A stretch of 64,000 nucleotides of DNA from Helicobacter bilis (GCF_001999985.1 NZ_CP019645.1:2046001-2110000), one strand, 5' to 3'; numbered from the stretch's first letter, positions 26,519 to 36,594 are shown. Notes: generated by a model from the sequence alone, not told the origin. A program made the numbers and translations.

Positions 26519-27283
26519 ATGATACAGCCAACACACATTCAAAGCCTATTAAGTCAAATGGCAACAACCACAGGCAATAAAGAGATAAATGCTACTTTGC
26601 CTATGCTTTTACGCATACTTGATAAAAAAGGTGCTGATAAATATCTCGTGCAGCTTGGGAAACTCATTATTGAGACACAAAGCAACAAAGAACTTCAAGT
26701 TGGCACAAATTATTGGGCAAATGTCAAACAAGGCAAAGATGGCTTACTCATTTCAGATCTTATTAAGCAGCCAAAAATGCTGGAGAATCTAGCACATGCA
26801 AAACTTAAATTAAGCTCAAATGACTTAAAAGAATTATTGAGTGAAACGCATAAGGGCGGTAGCACACTAGAATCTGTTTTTAAAGAGTTTTTACTAGAGA
26901 GATTACCTCTTGCGACAAGTAAGCAGGAGTTTTTAGAGTTATCAAACTTGCTTATTGCTTTGCAAAATGGCGTATTTAGCATGGTGATAAAAGAGGATGA
27001 TGGCAAAGAAAGTTTAGTGCAGCTTAAAAAACAAGTGGAATTTTTAGAATTTTATAGCATTTTTCATCATTTGGGTGAGATAAGCGGCATTGTATCGCTA
27101 AATGATGAAAATAATGTATGTTTGCGGCTTTGTGTGATGAGTGAAAAAGTGAAAAAGATTCTTGAAAATAGGCTAAATGATTTGCAAGGGTTTGATGAGA
27201 TACAAATCGATGTGGGTCAAAACGAACCTTTATGGGATTTAGAATCTTTTGAGCCTTCATATATTCTTAATCTTAGGGGTTAG
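26519..27283 (+). CDS. Conserved-looking cytoplasmic protein, function unknown
   Basis: A 254-residue protein starting MIQPTHIQSLLSQM. The ATG at 26519 has AAGGG 8 nt upstream; a GTG two codons earlier is possible. It is helical in the first 170 residues (SLLSQMATTTGNKEINATLPMLL cut at Met, then LKLSSNDLKELLSE) and ends with a beta-rich domain (ISGIVSLNDENNVCLRLCVMS) and IQIDVGQNEPLWDLES. The layout recalls the C-terminal part of flagellar hook-length control (FliK) proteins, but similarity is too weak to claim. It is transcribed away from the Rrf2 gene, same strand. Confidence 0.6.
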   Translation: MIQPTHIQSLLSQMATTTGNKEINATLPMLLRILDKKGADKYLVQLGKLIIETQSNKELQVGTNYWANVKQGKDGLLISDLIKQPKMLENLAHAKLKLSSNDLKELLSETHKGGSTLESVFKEFLLERLPLATSKQEFLELSNLLIALQNGVFSMVIKEDDGKESLVQLKKQVEFLEFYSIFHHLGEISGIVSLNDENNVCLRLCVMSEKVKKILENRLNDLQGFDEIQIDVGQNEPLWDLESFEPSYILNLRG

Positions 27284-27769
27284 ATTCTGTTTTTGAAATC
27301 TTATCAGGTTAATCATATACGATTGATTTTAATGTTTTATTTTGCTAAGTTACTATGTGAAACTCTGTGTCGTTGTTCAAAATTGTAAGTACGCAATCTT
27401 TAGGCTATGAAGTTATACTTGACTGCACATCGTTTTTCATACGAGACTTATGAAATTTGACTTTGGAGTCTCGTTGCTGGTTTATAATAGCAGACATTTT
27501 GGTTTTCAAGCATTCTTTACAAAACCATCTACATATAATGATTGTGCAAAATTTTCTCAAAACCTTCTTGCAAAAATCATTTATTTGTCATAACGCTATC
27601 AAAAGCGCATATTATAATTTCACTTATTAGATTTTAGGACATAAGCCAAAAACCAAACAAATGCAAAAATATGCAATCTTGTGATGACATAGTCTTGCAA
27701 GATAGTATAGAATTAAGAGAAGATATATAATTTAATCCCACGCATAAAGCTATGTTGGATCAATACCCA
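27284..27769. other. Intergenic region with a 7-bp inverted repeat
   Basis: CGAGACT and AGTCTCG flank an 18-nt loop near 27440-27472. No gene recognised; the right end grades into the broken VWA gene. Confidence 0.4.
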
Positions 27770-28760
27770 ATCAACAGGTAAGCCAAAAATCTGCAAGGAA
27801 GTATGTCTTGCAATATTGGTAGCAGATTCTAATTGCTAAAAAAGTGAATGGTTAAAATCCACCACAAAAGAGCTTACACAAACCTATCATCAAGCATTGC
27901 AAGAATTTTTAGACTATCTTTTAAAACTTTTACAATGTTTAAAGACAATCTGTGGATTATGCGGGATAGATTATAAAAAAAAGTAGTGTAGTTGGGGAGA
28001 TTTTGAAAGAAGTGGCAAAGCGATTTAACATAAAAGACTTATGCGATAGCTTTTGTCAAAGTCAAGATGATAAAGAAAATTTAAGCAATTATGATGAGGA
28101 TAATAGGGGAATCTTGACACAATAACAGAAGAAATCACGCAACACTTTATAATGAATATTATCATAATGATTGCATAGAGCGAGAAAGGTAAAAGCATAA
28201 GTGGTTATGATTTTAGTCGAGGTTATATATAAAAATTTATAAGCATTGATAAGACATATAAATATCTTAGACATATACAAAATAGCAAAGATTTGCGTAA
28301 AATCGCCGCATTACTTGGCAGAGAAGAGAAAAATGGAAATAAGAAAATAGAGCATAGCAGTATAGACCAAAGCATAAAAACGCATAATCACAAAGAAGAG
28401 ATGAGTGGGGTAACCTTAGGCAGAGATTTAGCAAATCTTTTACCACAGGAATTAGCTATGCTAAAAGATGAGAATCTAGAATTGCTCTTTAATCTCAAAT
28501 ACATTCAAAACCGCCTTTTTTGCTTTGAAAAGCAAGGCTATGAAACCATACAAAAAGAGCATTATAAAATGGCAAAAAATGAAGGAGCGATGATAATCTG
28601 TGTGGATACAAGTGGCAGTATGAGCGGAAATAGAGAGTATCTAGCAAAGGCTATAACGCTTTTTCTAGCTACAAAGGCAAAACCAAAGGCATAAAGGCAA
28701 TAGATTCTATCTTTTAGATATAGATGGCAATCAGGTGAGACAACATTTTTTGATACACAT
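27770..28760 (+). pseudogene. Broken VWA-domain (ViaA/CoxE-like) gene
   Basis: The only long frame (28293-28694, 133 residues) contains the metal-ion-dependent adhesion site IICVDTSGSMSGNREYLAKA of a von Willebrand factor A domain and then stops. Upstream, the DNA reads in shifting frames as matching protein: KSTTKELTQTYHQALQEFL near 27860-27910 and MFKDNLWIMRDRL near 27935-27975, like the N-terminal helical part of ViaA-type proteins that work with RavA/MoxR ATPases; KYLRHIQNSKDLRKIAALLG runs into the frame. Downstream, LLDIDGNQVRQHFF near 28720 continues the domain out of frame. No MoxR-type ATPase is seen nearby. Confidence 0.75.
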
Positions 28761-28867
28761 TGGGCGTATAATACATGAACACAAAAAGCTCAAGTTTTGT
28801 ATGCAATGGAGGATAGATTCTAGATTCTTTAGGTTAGAATCTACACAATACAAATATGAGGTAAGTA

Positions 28868-29530
28868 ATGCCAACAAAAAAAGCTGCACAGGAAAAATTT
28901 GATTTTAAAAAGGTTTTTAAAGATTGTTACGCACCTAAACCGACTCCACAGCTTGTTTCTGTGCCTAGATTTTCTTTCATAAGTGTGCAGGGCTGTGGAA
29001 ATCCCAACGAAGCAGATGGTGCATATCAATCAGCGTTGCAGTGTTTATATGCTCTCTCCTATACGATTAAGATGAGCAAAAAGATAAAGGCTTTAAAAAA
29101 CTATGTGGAATATGTCGTGCCACCGCTTGAAGGCTTGTGGTGGGGCAGAGAGAATGGTGAAAGCAAAGAACATTTCAAATGGCAAGCAATGATAGCTCAA
29201 CCAGATTTTGTAAGCCAAGAGATTTTTGAATACGCCACACAAGAAGTTGCGGCGAAAAAAGGTATAGATTCCACAAAGGCAAGTCTTATCCATTTCGAAG
29301 AAGGCTTGTGTGTGCAAATGCTTCACATAGGTTCATATGATGATGAGCCGCAAAGTCTTGCGAAAATAAAAGATTTTATGATGTGTAATGCCTTGCAAAA
29401 TGACATTGGTAGTGTGCAGGGTGATTTTACACGCCTACACCACGAGATATATCTCAATAATCCAAATAAGACACCACCCCATAAGTTAAAGACAATTTTG
29501 CGTATTCCTGTAAGAAAAATACAAGTTTAA
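28868..29530 (+). CDS. GyrI-like small-molecule-binding domain protein
   Basis: A 220-residue protein of the GyrI-like/SOUL-type family (COG4832 kind). Signature blocks: RFSFISVQGCGNPNEADGAY, YALSYTIKMSKK, VVPPLEGLWWGR and KWQAMIAQPDFVS, then VQMLHIGSYDDEPQSLAKI and HHEIYLNNPNKT near the end, all in the expected order. Such domains bind hydrophobic small molecules and are often linked to transcriptional regulation or detoxification. GAGGTAAGT lies before the ATG. It stands alone after a broken gene. Confidence 0.83.
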   Translation: MPTKKAAQEKFDFKKVFKDCYAPKPTPQLVSVPRFSFISVQGCGNPNEADGAYQSALQCLYALSYTIKMSKKIKALKNYVEYVVPPLEGLWWGRENGESKEHFKWQAMIAQPDFVSQEIFEYATQEVAAKKGIDSTKASLIHFEEGLCVQMLHIGSYDDEPQSLAKIKDFMMCNALQNDIGSVQGDFTRLHHEIYLNNPNKTPPHKLKTILRIPVRKIQV

Positions 29531-29683
29531 TAACAATTGATATTACAAGGTTCTCGCACTATTTAATATCCACAAATTTTAATGCCTTTTTGGCATGACT
29601 TAGATTCTAAACGCGCTAAACATAAAGCACCATATTTAATGAAGTATGGGCTATTTGTATCGTAAAAAATAGTATATATGCCA

Positions 29684-30718
29684 TCAATAGTTTGAAATTT
29701 CATAAAATAATTCTCGGCGTCTATCTGTGCAATCTTGGCAAATCTTTTGTATATTCTTATTGCAGGTTGTAGCGGTATTGGCAAAAAGCTCACTACGAAG
29801 ATTTGTATATGTAGATGAGAAAAATATCTCAAACATATCATTTTTATTGCAATCACCCAAAATAAAAGGCTTATGCGTTTCTTCATCACTTCGTGTATGA
29901 CAGCAAGGCATCACAAGCCCATTGTAATCTACATAAAAACTCATTGCAGACTGAAAACAGCCAGATTGAATATTGCGTTTTTGTTTCATAAAATCCAGCG
30001 AGCCACCCCTACTTTGTCCTGTAATATTTGGATTCCATGAGCGATAAAGTATCTCTAAACCCTCCATGATAAAACTCACGCAATATTCTTCTAAAGTATT
30101 CCACATAAGTTTAGATTCTAAACCTAGCTTTTGTTGCATTTTCTCCATCGCTTTTATAACTTTTTCTCTATCATAATCCTTATTTGTAGGGTAATATGAC
30201 ATTAATATGTGTGTTACCCCAGCATCTCTTAATTCTTCAAAATATTCTTTTGAGACATAATCGCCGTTTGTAAAAATGCGGAAGCTTGCTTTTGGCAGTC
30301 TCTCCCTTGCTTGTCTCACACGCTTTAAAATCAGTTCTTTATTTGCTAAAGGCTCATTGAATCTATGAAAATTTAGCCATTGATTGTAGTCAATTTCACT
30401 TAAATTATTAATAAGTTTTAGAAATACAGCTTCATCTAGCTCTATACTTTTACTTTTTCTGTCAATATGTGAGTTTGGGCAAAAATAGCAAGTGCGATTA
30501 CAAAAACTTGCGATTTCTATTTCTACAATCTGCAGATACTTTTTTAGAATCTTTTTTTGCAATTCTTTGTCTGTGATTGGTGTGCTTAATAGAGCGGTAG
30601 AATCTATTAGATTCTGTGTGTTGTATAGATTCCCTTCACTTCTTATGGCTCTATGAAGCTTTCTTTTAAAAGTAGCTGGCATATTTTTATAAACAGATTT
30701 TACAGCTTTATTCAGCAT
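29684..30718 (-). CDS. Radical SAM/SPASM domain protein
   Basis: A 344-residue radical SAM enzyme. The CxxxCxxC cluster motif is in EIEIASFCNRTCYFCPN (about residue 75), followed by HRFNEPLANKEL, a GEP-like motif, and FRIFTNGDYV. The C-terminal part has extra Cys: GLVMPCCHTRSDEE and CNKNIQKICQDCTDRRRE, a SPASM/twitch auxiliary cluster. Such proteins modify peptides or sugars; the substrate is unknown. A basic N-terminus (FKRKLHRAIRSEG) precedes. Another radical SAM gene at 50613 has the same architecture but is not a close copy. A12 lies 37 bp upstream of the start. Confidence 0.85.
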   Translation of the reverse strand: MLNKAVKSVYKNMPATFKRKLHRAIRSEGNLYNTQNLIDSTALLSTPITDKELQKKILKKYLQIVEIEIASFCNRTCYFCPNSHIDRKSKSIELDEAVFLKLINNLSEIDYNQWLNFHRFNEPLANKELILKRVRQARERLPKASFRIFTNGDYVSKEYFEELRDAGVTHILMSYYPTNKDYDREKVIKAMEKMQQKLGLESKLMWNTLEEYCVSFIMEGLEILYRSWNPNITGQSRGGSLDFMKQKRNIQSGCFQSAMSFYVDYNGLVMPCCHTRSDEETHKPFILGDCNKNDMFEIFFSSTYTNLRSELFANTATTCNKNIQKICQDCTDRRRELFYEISNY

Positions 30719-30754
30719 GGCTTATCCCTTCATTTAAAGTAAGCCGCAATTTAC

Positions 30755-30766
30755 AAAAAAAAAAAA
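30755..30766. repeat. A12 homopolymer upstream of the radical SAM gene
   Basis: Twelve A in the context TTAC-A12-CAA; a T-tract on the coding strand, 37 bp before the start codon, so it probably lies in the promoter. Confidence 0.8.
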
Positions 30767-31013
30767 ACAAATAGTTAATAAATATTTTTATATAAAGCAA
30801 TATTACTTTGCCTATAAATACGCAATACCGATATCAAAAAAAGTAAAATCAAATGCCCTAAACATAAATGGATAATATAGAATCAAAAATAAGAAAAGTG
30901 AGAATATTATAGAAATAAAGGGTAGTCGTGAGTTAATGCGTATCCAACAATACGCAAGGGCTATGAAACCATAAAGTTCCATACAACCGCATTATTAAAT
31001 ACACCTATTTTGT

Positions 31014-31520
31014 TTAGTGAATTTGCTTATCTCCACAATCATAGAGATCAGCATACACTTTGTAAGAAATGATTTGCCCCCTATCTTCTGGGACATCTTC
31101 CCAATCTGTGCAATCCATTTCTTTAAGATGTGATTTTGGGATAACCTTGCCTTTTTTATCTACTGGATATGCTCGGCATTTCATTTGCTCTTTTGAAATG
31201 TGAATCATTACTTTCTGCCCATCTTTAATAGCATAAGTCAATTCGTTTTTCAAATCATTAATCGCACCCTGTCGTATCCTCTCTCTTGTAACATTGCTTA
31301 CCTTTCCTCTCACCTCATCATGCCCTTCCATCTCACCAACAATCTTGCAATGATATGCCTTAGAGCTTGCCATAGTTATCCCTCGTGCATTTTCGCTCAA
31401 TGCTTTTGGTTGAAATTCAGGTATATTTGGCTTTGGCTTCTCAAAACAACCTGATAAACTCATGCAAACACCTATACTACACCCTATCTGTATGCCAACC
31501 TTTACTATTTTGCAATACAT
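31014..31520 (-). CDS. DUF4156-like lipoprotein
   Basis: A 168-residue lipoprotein: signal with lipobox LSGC-FEKPK (Cys25). The mature part has SSKAYHCKIVGEMEGHDEV and RIRQGAINDLKNELTYAI, the Cys, GE-x-xG and GAxNDLRN pattern of DUF4156 proteins, small periplasmic lipoproteins. A second Cys pair (CRAYPVDKKGK and MDCTDWEDVPEDRG) and one near the end (YDCGDKQIH) could form disulphides. Function unknown. A13 lies 58 bp upstream. Confidence 0.75.
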   Translation of the reverse strand: MYCKIVKVGIQIGCSIGVCMSLSGCFEKPKPNIPEFQPKALSENARGITMASSKAYHCKIVGEMEGHDEVRGKVSNVTRERIRQGAINDLKNELTYAIKDGQKVMIHISKEQMKCRAYPVDKKGKVIPKSHLKEMDCTDWEDVPEDRGQIISYKVYADLYDCGDKQIH

Positions 31521-31577
31521 ATAACAAACCTTTAACTTGAATTTAAAAAACCTTTTACTTTGGAGAGCGTATTCTAC

Positions 31578-31590
31578 AAAAAAAAAAAAA
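31578..31590. repeat. A13 homopolymer upstream of the DUF4156-like gene
   Basis: Thirteen A in the context CTAC-A13-CAAAG. On the coding strand the T13 is followed by GTAGAAT, a possible -10 (TAGAAT), so the tract would sit in the promoter spacer. Confidence 0.8.
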
Positions 31591-31696
31591 CAAAGTCAAG
31601 CATGTTTTACTTTTATTTAACCAGGCACATGGTTTCTTATTGTTTATGTTGAACATTGTGTGATTGTAAAACATAATATTGGAATTTACTTCATGG

Positions 31697-33349
31697 CTAC
31701 ACCATACCAACCGACACAAGCTCTCCCCTTTTTAGCTTTGCGATATTTTCATGCAGGGCTTTTATTTGCTGGAATTTTAGACTAGATTCAATGGGTGAAA
31801 TAGCAATTTTTGGTAGCATATCTTGTGCGTATTGGAGTAAGAATATACGCAATTGTTCTTTAAACTCTTCATCATTTAGAATCTTTGCTTTAGTTTTAAA
31901 TCGCAAGGCATAGATTCTGTCGTTATCATAATCCTGATTACAAATGAGTTGAAATTCATGGCGATATGTTTGGAAATGCTCTTTTGTTAAAAAGTTGATT
32001 GCAAAGTAGAAATGCTCTTTATGTTCTAGCATATTATATAAAATGCTTTCTTCAGCAAAATTATTTGTGCTATCTTTTGGCATTTCTACATGATTTGTCT
32101 TTTGACTTTTTGTATCTAAATAAATGGGACTAATCTGTAATAATGACGCACATTTTTGCTTATACTCATCTTGCAAAAAGGGTGTAAGGGTATGCAAATA
32201 TTCCTTGCAAGCTTTTAGTGCATTTTGCTTTTGCATGGGATTATTTATATCAAAATCTTTAATGATATGCCTTAGCACAAATTCCACAAAAGGCATTGCA
32301 TTGTTGAGGGCATCTTTAAAAAGCTCGATTTTATTTTGTGCGATCATATCTGCTGGGTCTAGCCCATCTTGCAGCAAAATAACCCCGCCATCTTTACTAT
32401 TTTGTGAGAGAAATTTTGCTGCTTTAAATGCAGCATTAATCCCTGCATTATCACCATCATAACACATGTATATTCGCGGATTATCCTTATTTAATAGATA
32501 TAAATGTCCCTCGTTTAAGGCTGTCCCAAGTGTGGCTACCGCATTCTTAAATCCTGCTTGATGTAGCATAATCACATCAAGATAGCCTTCACATACAATA
32601 ATGCTTTTTTGCTTATAAATCATCTGCTTTGCTAAATGATAGCCATATAGAATCTTTGATTTATTAAACACCTTGCTTTGTGGGGAATTAAGATATTTTG
32701 CCACATTTTTATCAGCACTCAAAGTCCTGCCACCAAAACCCACAACAACGCCTGTGCTTGAATGTATAGGGAAAATAATGCGATTTGCAAAACGCGCATA
32801 ATCTCTGTCATTGCCTTGCGTTAAAACACCATATTCAACCGCTTCCTTGCGACTTAGCTTTTGCTCATCAAGAAAACGCAAGGTATCATAACTATTGCCA
32901 CTATACCCTATCTCAAACTCATTGATAGAATCTTCATTAATAGCGCGTGAAAAAAGATACTGCAACATATCATTATGCTTGAAAAGCTTGTTGTGATAAA
33001 ATAGGGCAAGAGAGGGCAAAAGATTACTTTTTTTTGTTTCAGCATAGCCTTTCTCATACGCCAATGCCACATTAAAAAGGGCGGCAATCTTTTGTGCGGC
33101 ATCATGGAAAGATAATCGCTCATACTCCATGACAAAGCGGATTGCATTTCCACTTGCACCACACGCATGGCAATGATATAAGCCCTTTATCGCACTGATT
33201 GACATGCTAGGTGTCTTATCATCATGGAAAGGGCATAATGCCATAAAGTTTGCACCAACTTTTCGCACATCAATGTATTGTGTGATAACATCTACAATAT
33301 CAATTGATTCATATAAATGGGCTAAACTTGCTTCTGTGAATCTTGCCAT
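31697..33349 (-). CDS. dnaG: DNA primase DnaG
   Basis: DnaG makes the RNA primers for replication. The 550-residue protein has the CHC2-type zinc finger at about 40-65: CPFHDDKTPSM and YHCHACGASGN; the RNA polymerase core with FGGRTLSADKNVAKYLNSPQ (cut), and the TOPRIM domain with IIVCEGYLDVIMLHQ (catalytic Glu) and MCYDGDNAG. The C-terminal helicase-binding domain (about 430-550) is divergent, as usual in epsilonproteobacteria. The start MARFTEASLAHLYESID has AAGGAT 7 nt upstream. Confidence 0.96.
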   Translation of the reverse strand: MARFTEASLAHLYESIDIVDVITQYIDVRKVGANFMALCPFHDDKTPSMSISAIKGLYHCHACGASGNAIRFVMEYERLSFHDAAQKIAALFNVALAYEKGYAETKKSNLLPSLALFYHNKLFKHNDMLQYLFSRAINEDSINEFEIGYSGNSYDTLRFLDEQKLSRKEAVEYGVLTQGNDRDYARFANRIIFPIHSSTGVVVGFGGRTLSADKNVAKYLNSPQSKVFNKSKILYGYHLAKQMIYKQKSIIVCEGYLDVIMLHQAGFKNAVATLGTALNEGHLYLLNKDNPRIYMCYDGDNAGINAAFKAAKFLSQNSKDGGVILLQDGLDPADMIAQNKIELFKDALNNAMPFVEFVLRHIIKDFDINNPMQKQNALKACKEYLHTLTPFLQDEYKQKCASLLQISPIYLDTKSQKTNHVEMPKDSTNNFAEESILYNMLEHKEHFYFAINFLTKEHFQTYRHEFQLICNQDYDNDRIYALRFKTKAKILNDEEFKEQLRIFLLQYAQDMLPKIAISPIESSLKFQQIKALHENIAKLKRGELVSVGMV

Positions 33350-33562
33350 TTTATCCTTCTTTAATGTTTCTAAAATGATATTGTAGCTAGTTTTGGGTGA
33401 GATAACCCATATGTAGCATAAGTATAATGTAGTGAGATAAAAAATTTATTTTTTCAATGATTTATTTATGGCTTTGGCTATCTTTTAAGGCGATATATCT
33501 TAAAGAGTTCTTAAGATATATTAGAGATGTTAGATTAATCAATCTAGCATAAATCCGTATCA

Positions 33563-35530
33563 CTAAAACTTCTTACTTGCCAATTGCGTGCTTACACTCT
33601 CTACAATCTCATAAATCTTAGCGCCGACTTCATGTGTGCTATCAGCTATATCAGCGTTTTCTTGTGTTGCCTCTGATATTGCAGAAATATTATCATTGAT
33701 ATGCAATATCTTATCGTTTTGCTCAGAAATAAGGCTTGAAATATCCATAATACCCTGCGTTAATATCGTAGTGTTTGCTTCTATCTCACCCAAACTTTTT
33801 TGCGTTCTCTCTGCGAGTTTTCTCACTTCATCAGCTACAACTGCAAAGCCTCTGCCATGCTCTCCTGCCCTTGCTGCTTCAATCGCTGCATTCAATGCTA
33901 AAAGGTTGGTTTGATCGGCAATATCTCTAATAATGCCAATCACACTTTTAATATCTTCACTTTGCTTAATGATAGATTTACTTTGCTCATTAATATTGCC
34001 AATAGATTCTGTAATATGTGCGATCGAACCAGCTGTATCCTCTACACCTTGTGCTTGCTGCATACTGCTTTTATGTAGGTTTCGCGTATTATCATCTAAG
34101 CTTTTGCTATAACTTGCAAGTTTGTCAATTAGTCCCGCATTCATTTTTAGCATATTTGCAAATTGTGCTATTGCGATATTAATACCTGTTTCAATACCAA
34201 CTGGCTCATTAATCTGTTGCGAATAGTCTTCCTTAGAAACTGCATCAAGCACAATATTAATACGCGCAATATCTGCACAAATATTTTTCTTTAAAATACC
34301 GCTCATTGTATTAAGTGCATCAACAACGCCTTGCAAGTTTGGATTATTACTTACAATATCAATTTGAGATCCAAACCTACCATCTTTTGCTTCTGCAATA
34401 AGATCATTTATACTTTGTAAAAGACTTTGTTCATCATGTCTTAATGCGACAATTTCTTCAATTTCTTTATTGATTCTATGCGACATTTTGCCAAACTCAT
34501 CTTTATTTTTTATAAGCGTTGTCTTTGGTGGTGTTTTGCTTTGATAGCTTAGGAATTTAAAGAATGCACTTAAATCAGATTCTATAACATTTAATGGCTG
34601 CAAATTTCTACGCACAACCAAGACGACAACTGCCCCAGCAACGATAATAATACCCACAAACCACACAACATTTGATAAAAATAATCCAATTAAATGCGGT
34701 TTATATTCGTTCTCACTACTCACAATACATACAGACCAATCCAGTGAAGACTGCTGACAGATTCCATGCTTCTTATCACTCTCTCCCATGCGGTGAAAGT
34801 CAAATGGCGCTCCACTTTTAGCAGCAGCTTTTCCAACAGAGAGTGAATGCTTTGCATCTGGATTACCCTCTGCCATAACAAAGCTTTGATTTGGATGCAC
34901 ATAGAAAACATCTCTAAAGATAGAAACTTCTCTTTTATCCGTTTTTATTGCGCGTATATCTGCAGCAAACTCAACTAAATCTACATCAACGCCAACCGCC
35001 CCAACGACATTATTATCTATCTTAATGGGTGCAAATATGGTAATAACGCCATTTCCCGTTGCTACATCTTTATATGACTCTGTATTGCCTACCGATTGTG
35101 TTTGCAATGCTTGCTGAAACCATGGACGCTCCCTTGCATCATATACCCTACCATCGCTATATTTCATGGTCCTTACTTTGTATTCTTCAGCCTTTGCCGC
35201 GGTATATGTGAATCCATCATTACTCCAAGACACATAAACCTGCAATACACCAGACACCATAGCTATGCTATGTAAATATGCAGGCAAACTACTTCTTGTG
35301 AAGAATTGTTCGTGATTACGCGAGAGATCCTTTGCTACTTTTTCTGCAAAATCAAATTGTCTTTTCATAAGGATATCAACATAAGTTGTCATGACTTTTA
35401 CGCGATTATTATTTTCAGCAATACTATTCCCAATAAACATATTGCGTTGCTTTACATACTCCACTACACCAAAAAAGGTAAAACACAACACAAGCACAAT
35501 AACGATACTTAATGACATTTTCCTTGACAT
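33563..35530 (-). CDS. Methyl-accepting chemotaxis protein with dCache sensor
   Basis: A 655-residue transmembrane chemoreceptor. TM1 about 6-27; periplasmic double-Cache domain about 28-285 with [26 protein letters not shown] and GAVGVDVDL, the ligand-binding signature; TM2 about 286-310 ([15 protein letters not shown]); HAMP-like region; then the signalling domain with the conserved hairpin [35 protein letters not shown]. It ends at STQLASKKF with no methylesterase-binding pentapeptide. It resembles H. pylori TlpC-type receptors (dCache, amino acid or organic acid ligands), but the ligand here is unknown. Confidence 0.93.
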   Translation of the reverse strand: MSRKMSLSIVIVLVLCFTFFGVVEYVKQRNMFIGNSIAENNNRVKVMTTYVDILMKRQFDFAEKVAKDLSRNHEQFFTRSSLPAYLHSIAMVSGVLQVYVSWSNDGFTYTAAKAEEYKVRTMKYSDGRVYDARERPWFQQALQTQSVGNTESYKDVATGNGVITIFAPIKIDNNVVGAVGVDVDLVEFAADIRAIKTDKREVSIFRDVFYVHPNQSFVMAEGNPDAKHSLSVGKAAAKSGAPFDFHRMGESDKKHGICQQSSLDWSVCIVSSENEYKPHLIGLFLSNVVWFVGIIIVAGAVVVLVVRRNLQPLNVIESDLSAFFKFLSYQSKTPPKTTLIKNKDEFGKMSHRINKEIEEIVALRHDEQSLLQSINDLIAEAKDGRFGSQIDIVSNNPNLQGVVDALNTMSGILKKNICADIARINIVLDAVSKEDYSQQINEPVGIETGINIAIAQFANMLKMNAGLIDKLASYSKSLDDNTRNLHKSSMQQAQGVEDTAGSIAHITESIGNINEQSKSIIKQSEDIKSVIGIIRDIADQTNLLALNAAIEAARAGEHGRGFAVVADEVRKLAERTQKSLGEIEANTTILTQGIMDISSLISEQNDKILHINDNISAISEATQENADIADSTHEVGAKIYEIVESVSTQLASKKF

Positions 35531-35893
35531 AGAATCTAACTCCTTAATTTTTCCATCAACTACTTTGTGTTAGCCTAACATTAGGCAAAAATCAAACATT
35601 AAAAATATGAAAACTAAATAAACATATTACTAAAAATATTCAAAGTTAAGTGTTACGAAAATACCACAAATATTTCTTTGAAACACAAAACCATGCTTCT
35701 TTTAGCAACATAATGTAATATTTTAATGAGTATTACAATAAGTTATATTTATATAAACATAAATCTTTTATAAATACGCATTAATAACCAGCTTATAAAG
35801 CTTTCCTTATTTTTAAATGGCAGAAATTATACATTAAAAAAATACAAATCACACATATTTTTTTGTCATAGTCTAGTTATTTTAACTATAAAA

Positions 35894-35921
35894 TTTTGTT
35901 ATTCCTGCAGCTTTCATAACT
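35894..35921. other. Possible dif-like recombination site
   Basis: Arms TTTTGTTATTC and CTTTCATAACT flank CTGCAG. The sequence has the 11-6-11 size of a Xer site, and GTTAT (35898-35902) faces ATAAC (35916-35920). The arms match each other poorly, and I cannot compare it with a reference difH here. It sits at the left border of the second accessory block. Confidence 0.25.
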
Positions 35922-36047
35922 CCCTGCACATAATTACTATAATAATAAGAACATTTTTTATAGTTAATATTTTAATTATGAAAAAATAATAATGTAGAAT
36001 ATTTTTACATTATTGTTTTTAAAAAATCTATTGACTCACATTTTCTT

Positions 36048-36140
36048 ATTGTGGTGCAATATGCAGATAATTTAGAAGTATGGATTAAAGAAGCACAAGG
36101 GGTTATAACAAGGACAAGGCTTGGAGACCCTATGCCTTAA
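36048..36140 (+). pseudogene. C-terminal remnant of an unidentified gene
   Basis: A 30-codon open frame ends at a TAA (36138-36140) and reads VVQYADNLEVWIKEAQ then VITRTRLGDPMP. It looks protein-like, but there is no start or ribosome site and the upstream DNA is interrupted by stops. A terminator 58 bp downstream would suit a former gene end. Family not recognised. Confidence 0.4.
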
Positions 36141-36197
36141 TAGTGTGTCTTTATAGTGAAATTCATCTTTGGCATTTCATTTCAAAAAGATTATATA

Positions 36198-36244
36198 AAA
36201 AAATAGCTAGTCATTGACCTCTAGGTAACTCCTAGCTATTTTTT
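36198..36244. terminator. Strong bidirectional Rho-independent terminator
   Basis: AAAAAATAGCTAG (36198-36210) is the exact reverse complement of CTAGCTATTTTTT (36232-36244): a 13-bp stem with A/T runs on both outer sides. The 21-nt loop itself contains ACCT-CT-AGGT, a second small stem. Confidence 0.8.
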
Positions 36245-36477
36245 CACATAAAGCTTTAAAAGCAAATACGCAAATATTGGAATTTGGTTTTGTTTGCTTA
36301 CTTTGTTATTTTTGCAAGTATGGGTAAAATCCTTGCGGATTGCACGAGACTTTGAAAAAGTCGAAAAATCTAGCTTTTATGTAAGTAGAGATGTAACGCT
36401 ATCGCTCAACATGACAAGCTAGAATAGATATTAAGAATTCAAAAGAAGTTAAGCAAATAGTAGATATAATTACATTG

Positions 36478-36527
36478 AGGTTGCTACCCAAAAGGCTGCA
36501 ACCTTTCGGGTAAATTTAAACAGCCTT
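36478..36527 (+). promoter_or_regulatory. Leader with mutually exclusive stems (possible RNA switch)
   Basis: Three overlapping pairings: (a) AGGTTGC 36478-36484 with GCAACCT 36498-36504; (b) TACCC-A-AAAGG 36485-36495 with CCTTT-C-GGGTA 36502-36512, a 10-bp stem with one mismatch and a 6-nt loop; (c) AAGGCTG 36493-36498 region with CAGCCTT 36521-36527. They cannot all form together. AAAAAGGAG and the ATG of a 16-codon ORF follow directly. Confidence 0.55.
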
Positions 36528-36543
36528 GTAAAAAGGAGTTTTA

Positions 36544-36594
36544 ATGAAGCTCGAATTGCTGCTTACAATTCTTGGGTTTATTATATCTTTTTAA
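36544..36594 (+). CDS. 16-residue hydrophobic micro-ORF with strong ribosome site
   Basis: ATG at 36544, five nt after AAAAAGGAG, encodes MKLELLLTILGFIISF and stops. The peptide is almost entirely hydrophobic, as in small membrane toxins of type I systems or in leader peptides. Behind it lie AAGCTTA (36594-36600) facing TAAGCTT (36619-36625), and the stem CAAAGCC-TTAT-GGCTTTG (36661-36678). Function unknown; it may equally be the truncated start of a longer lost small protein. Confidence 0.4.
   Translation: MKLELLLTILGFIISF

Noticed and set aside
29563-29889. 108-codon minus-strand frame after the radical SAM gene
   Set aside because: Mostly overlaps the radical SAM gene in another frame and has no motif or ribosome site.
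36478-36512. H-type pseudoknot as in type III antitoxin RNA
   Set aside because: The two stems interleave, but the 3-nt linker is too short to cross a 7-bp stem, and no ToxN-like gene follows; mutually exclusive stems fit better.
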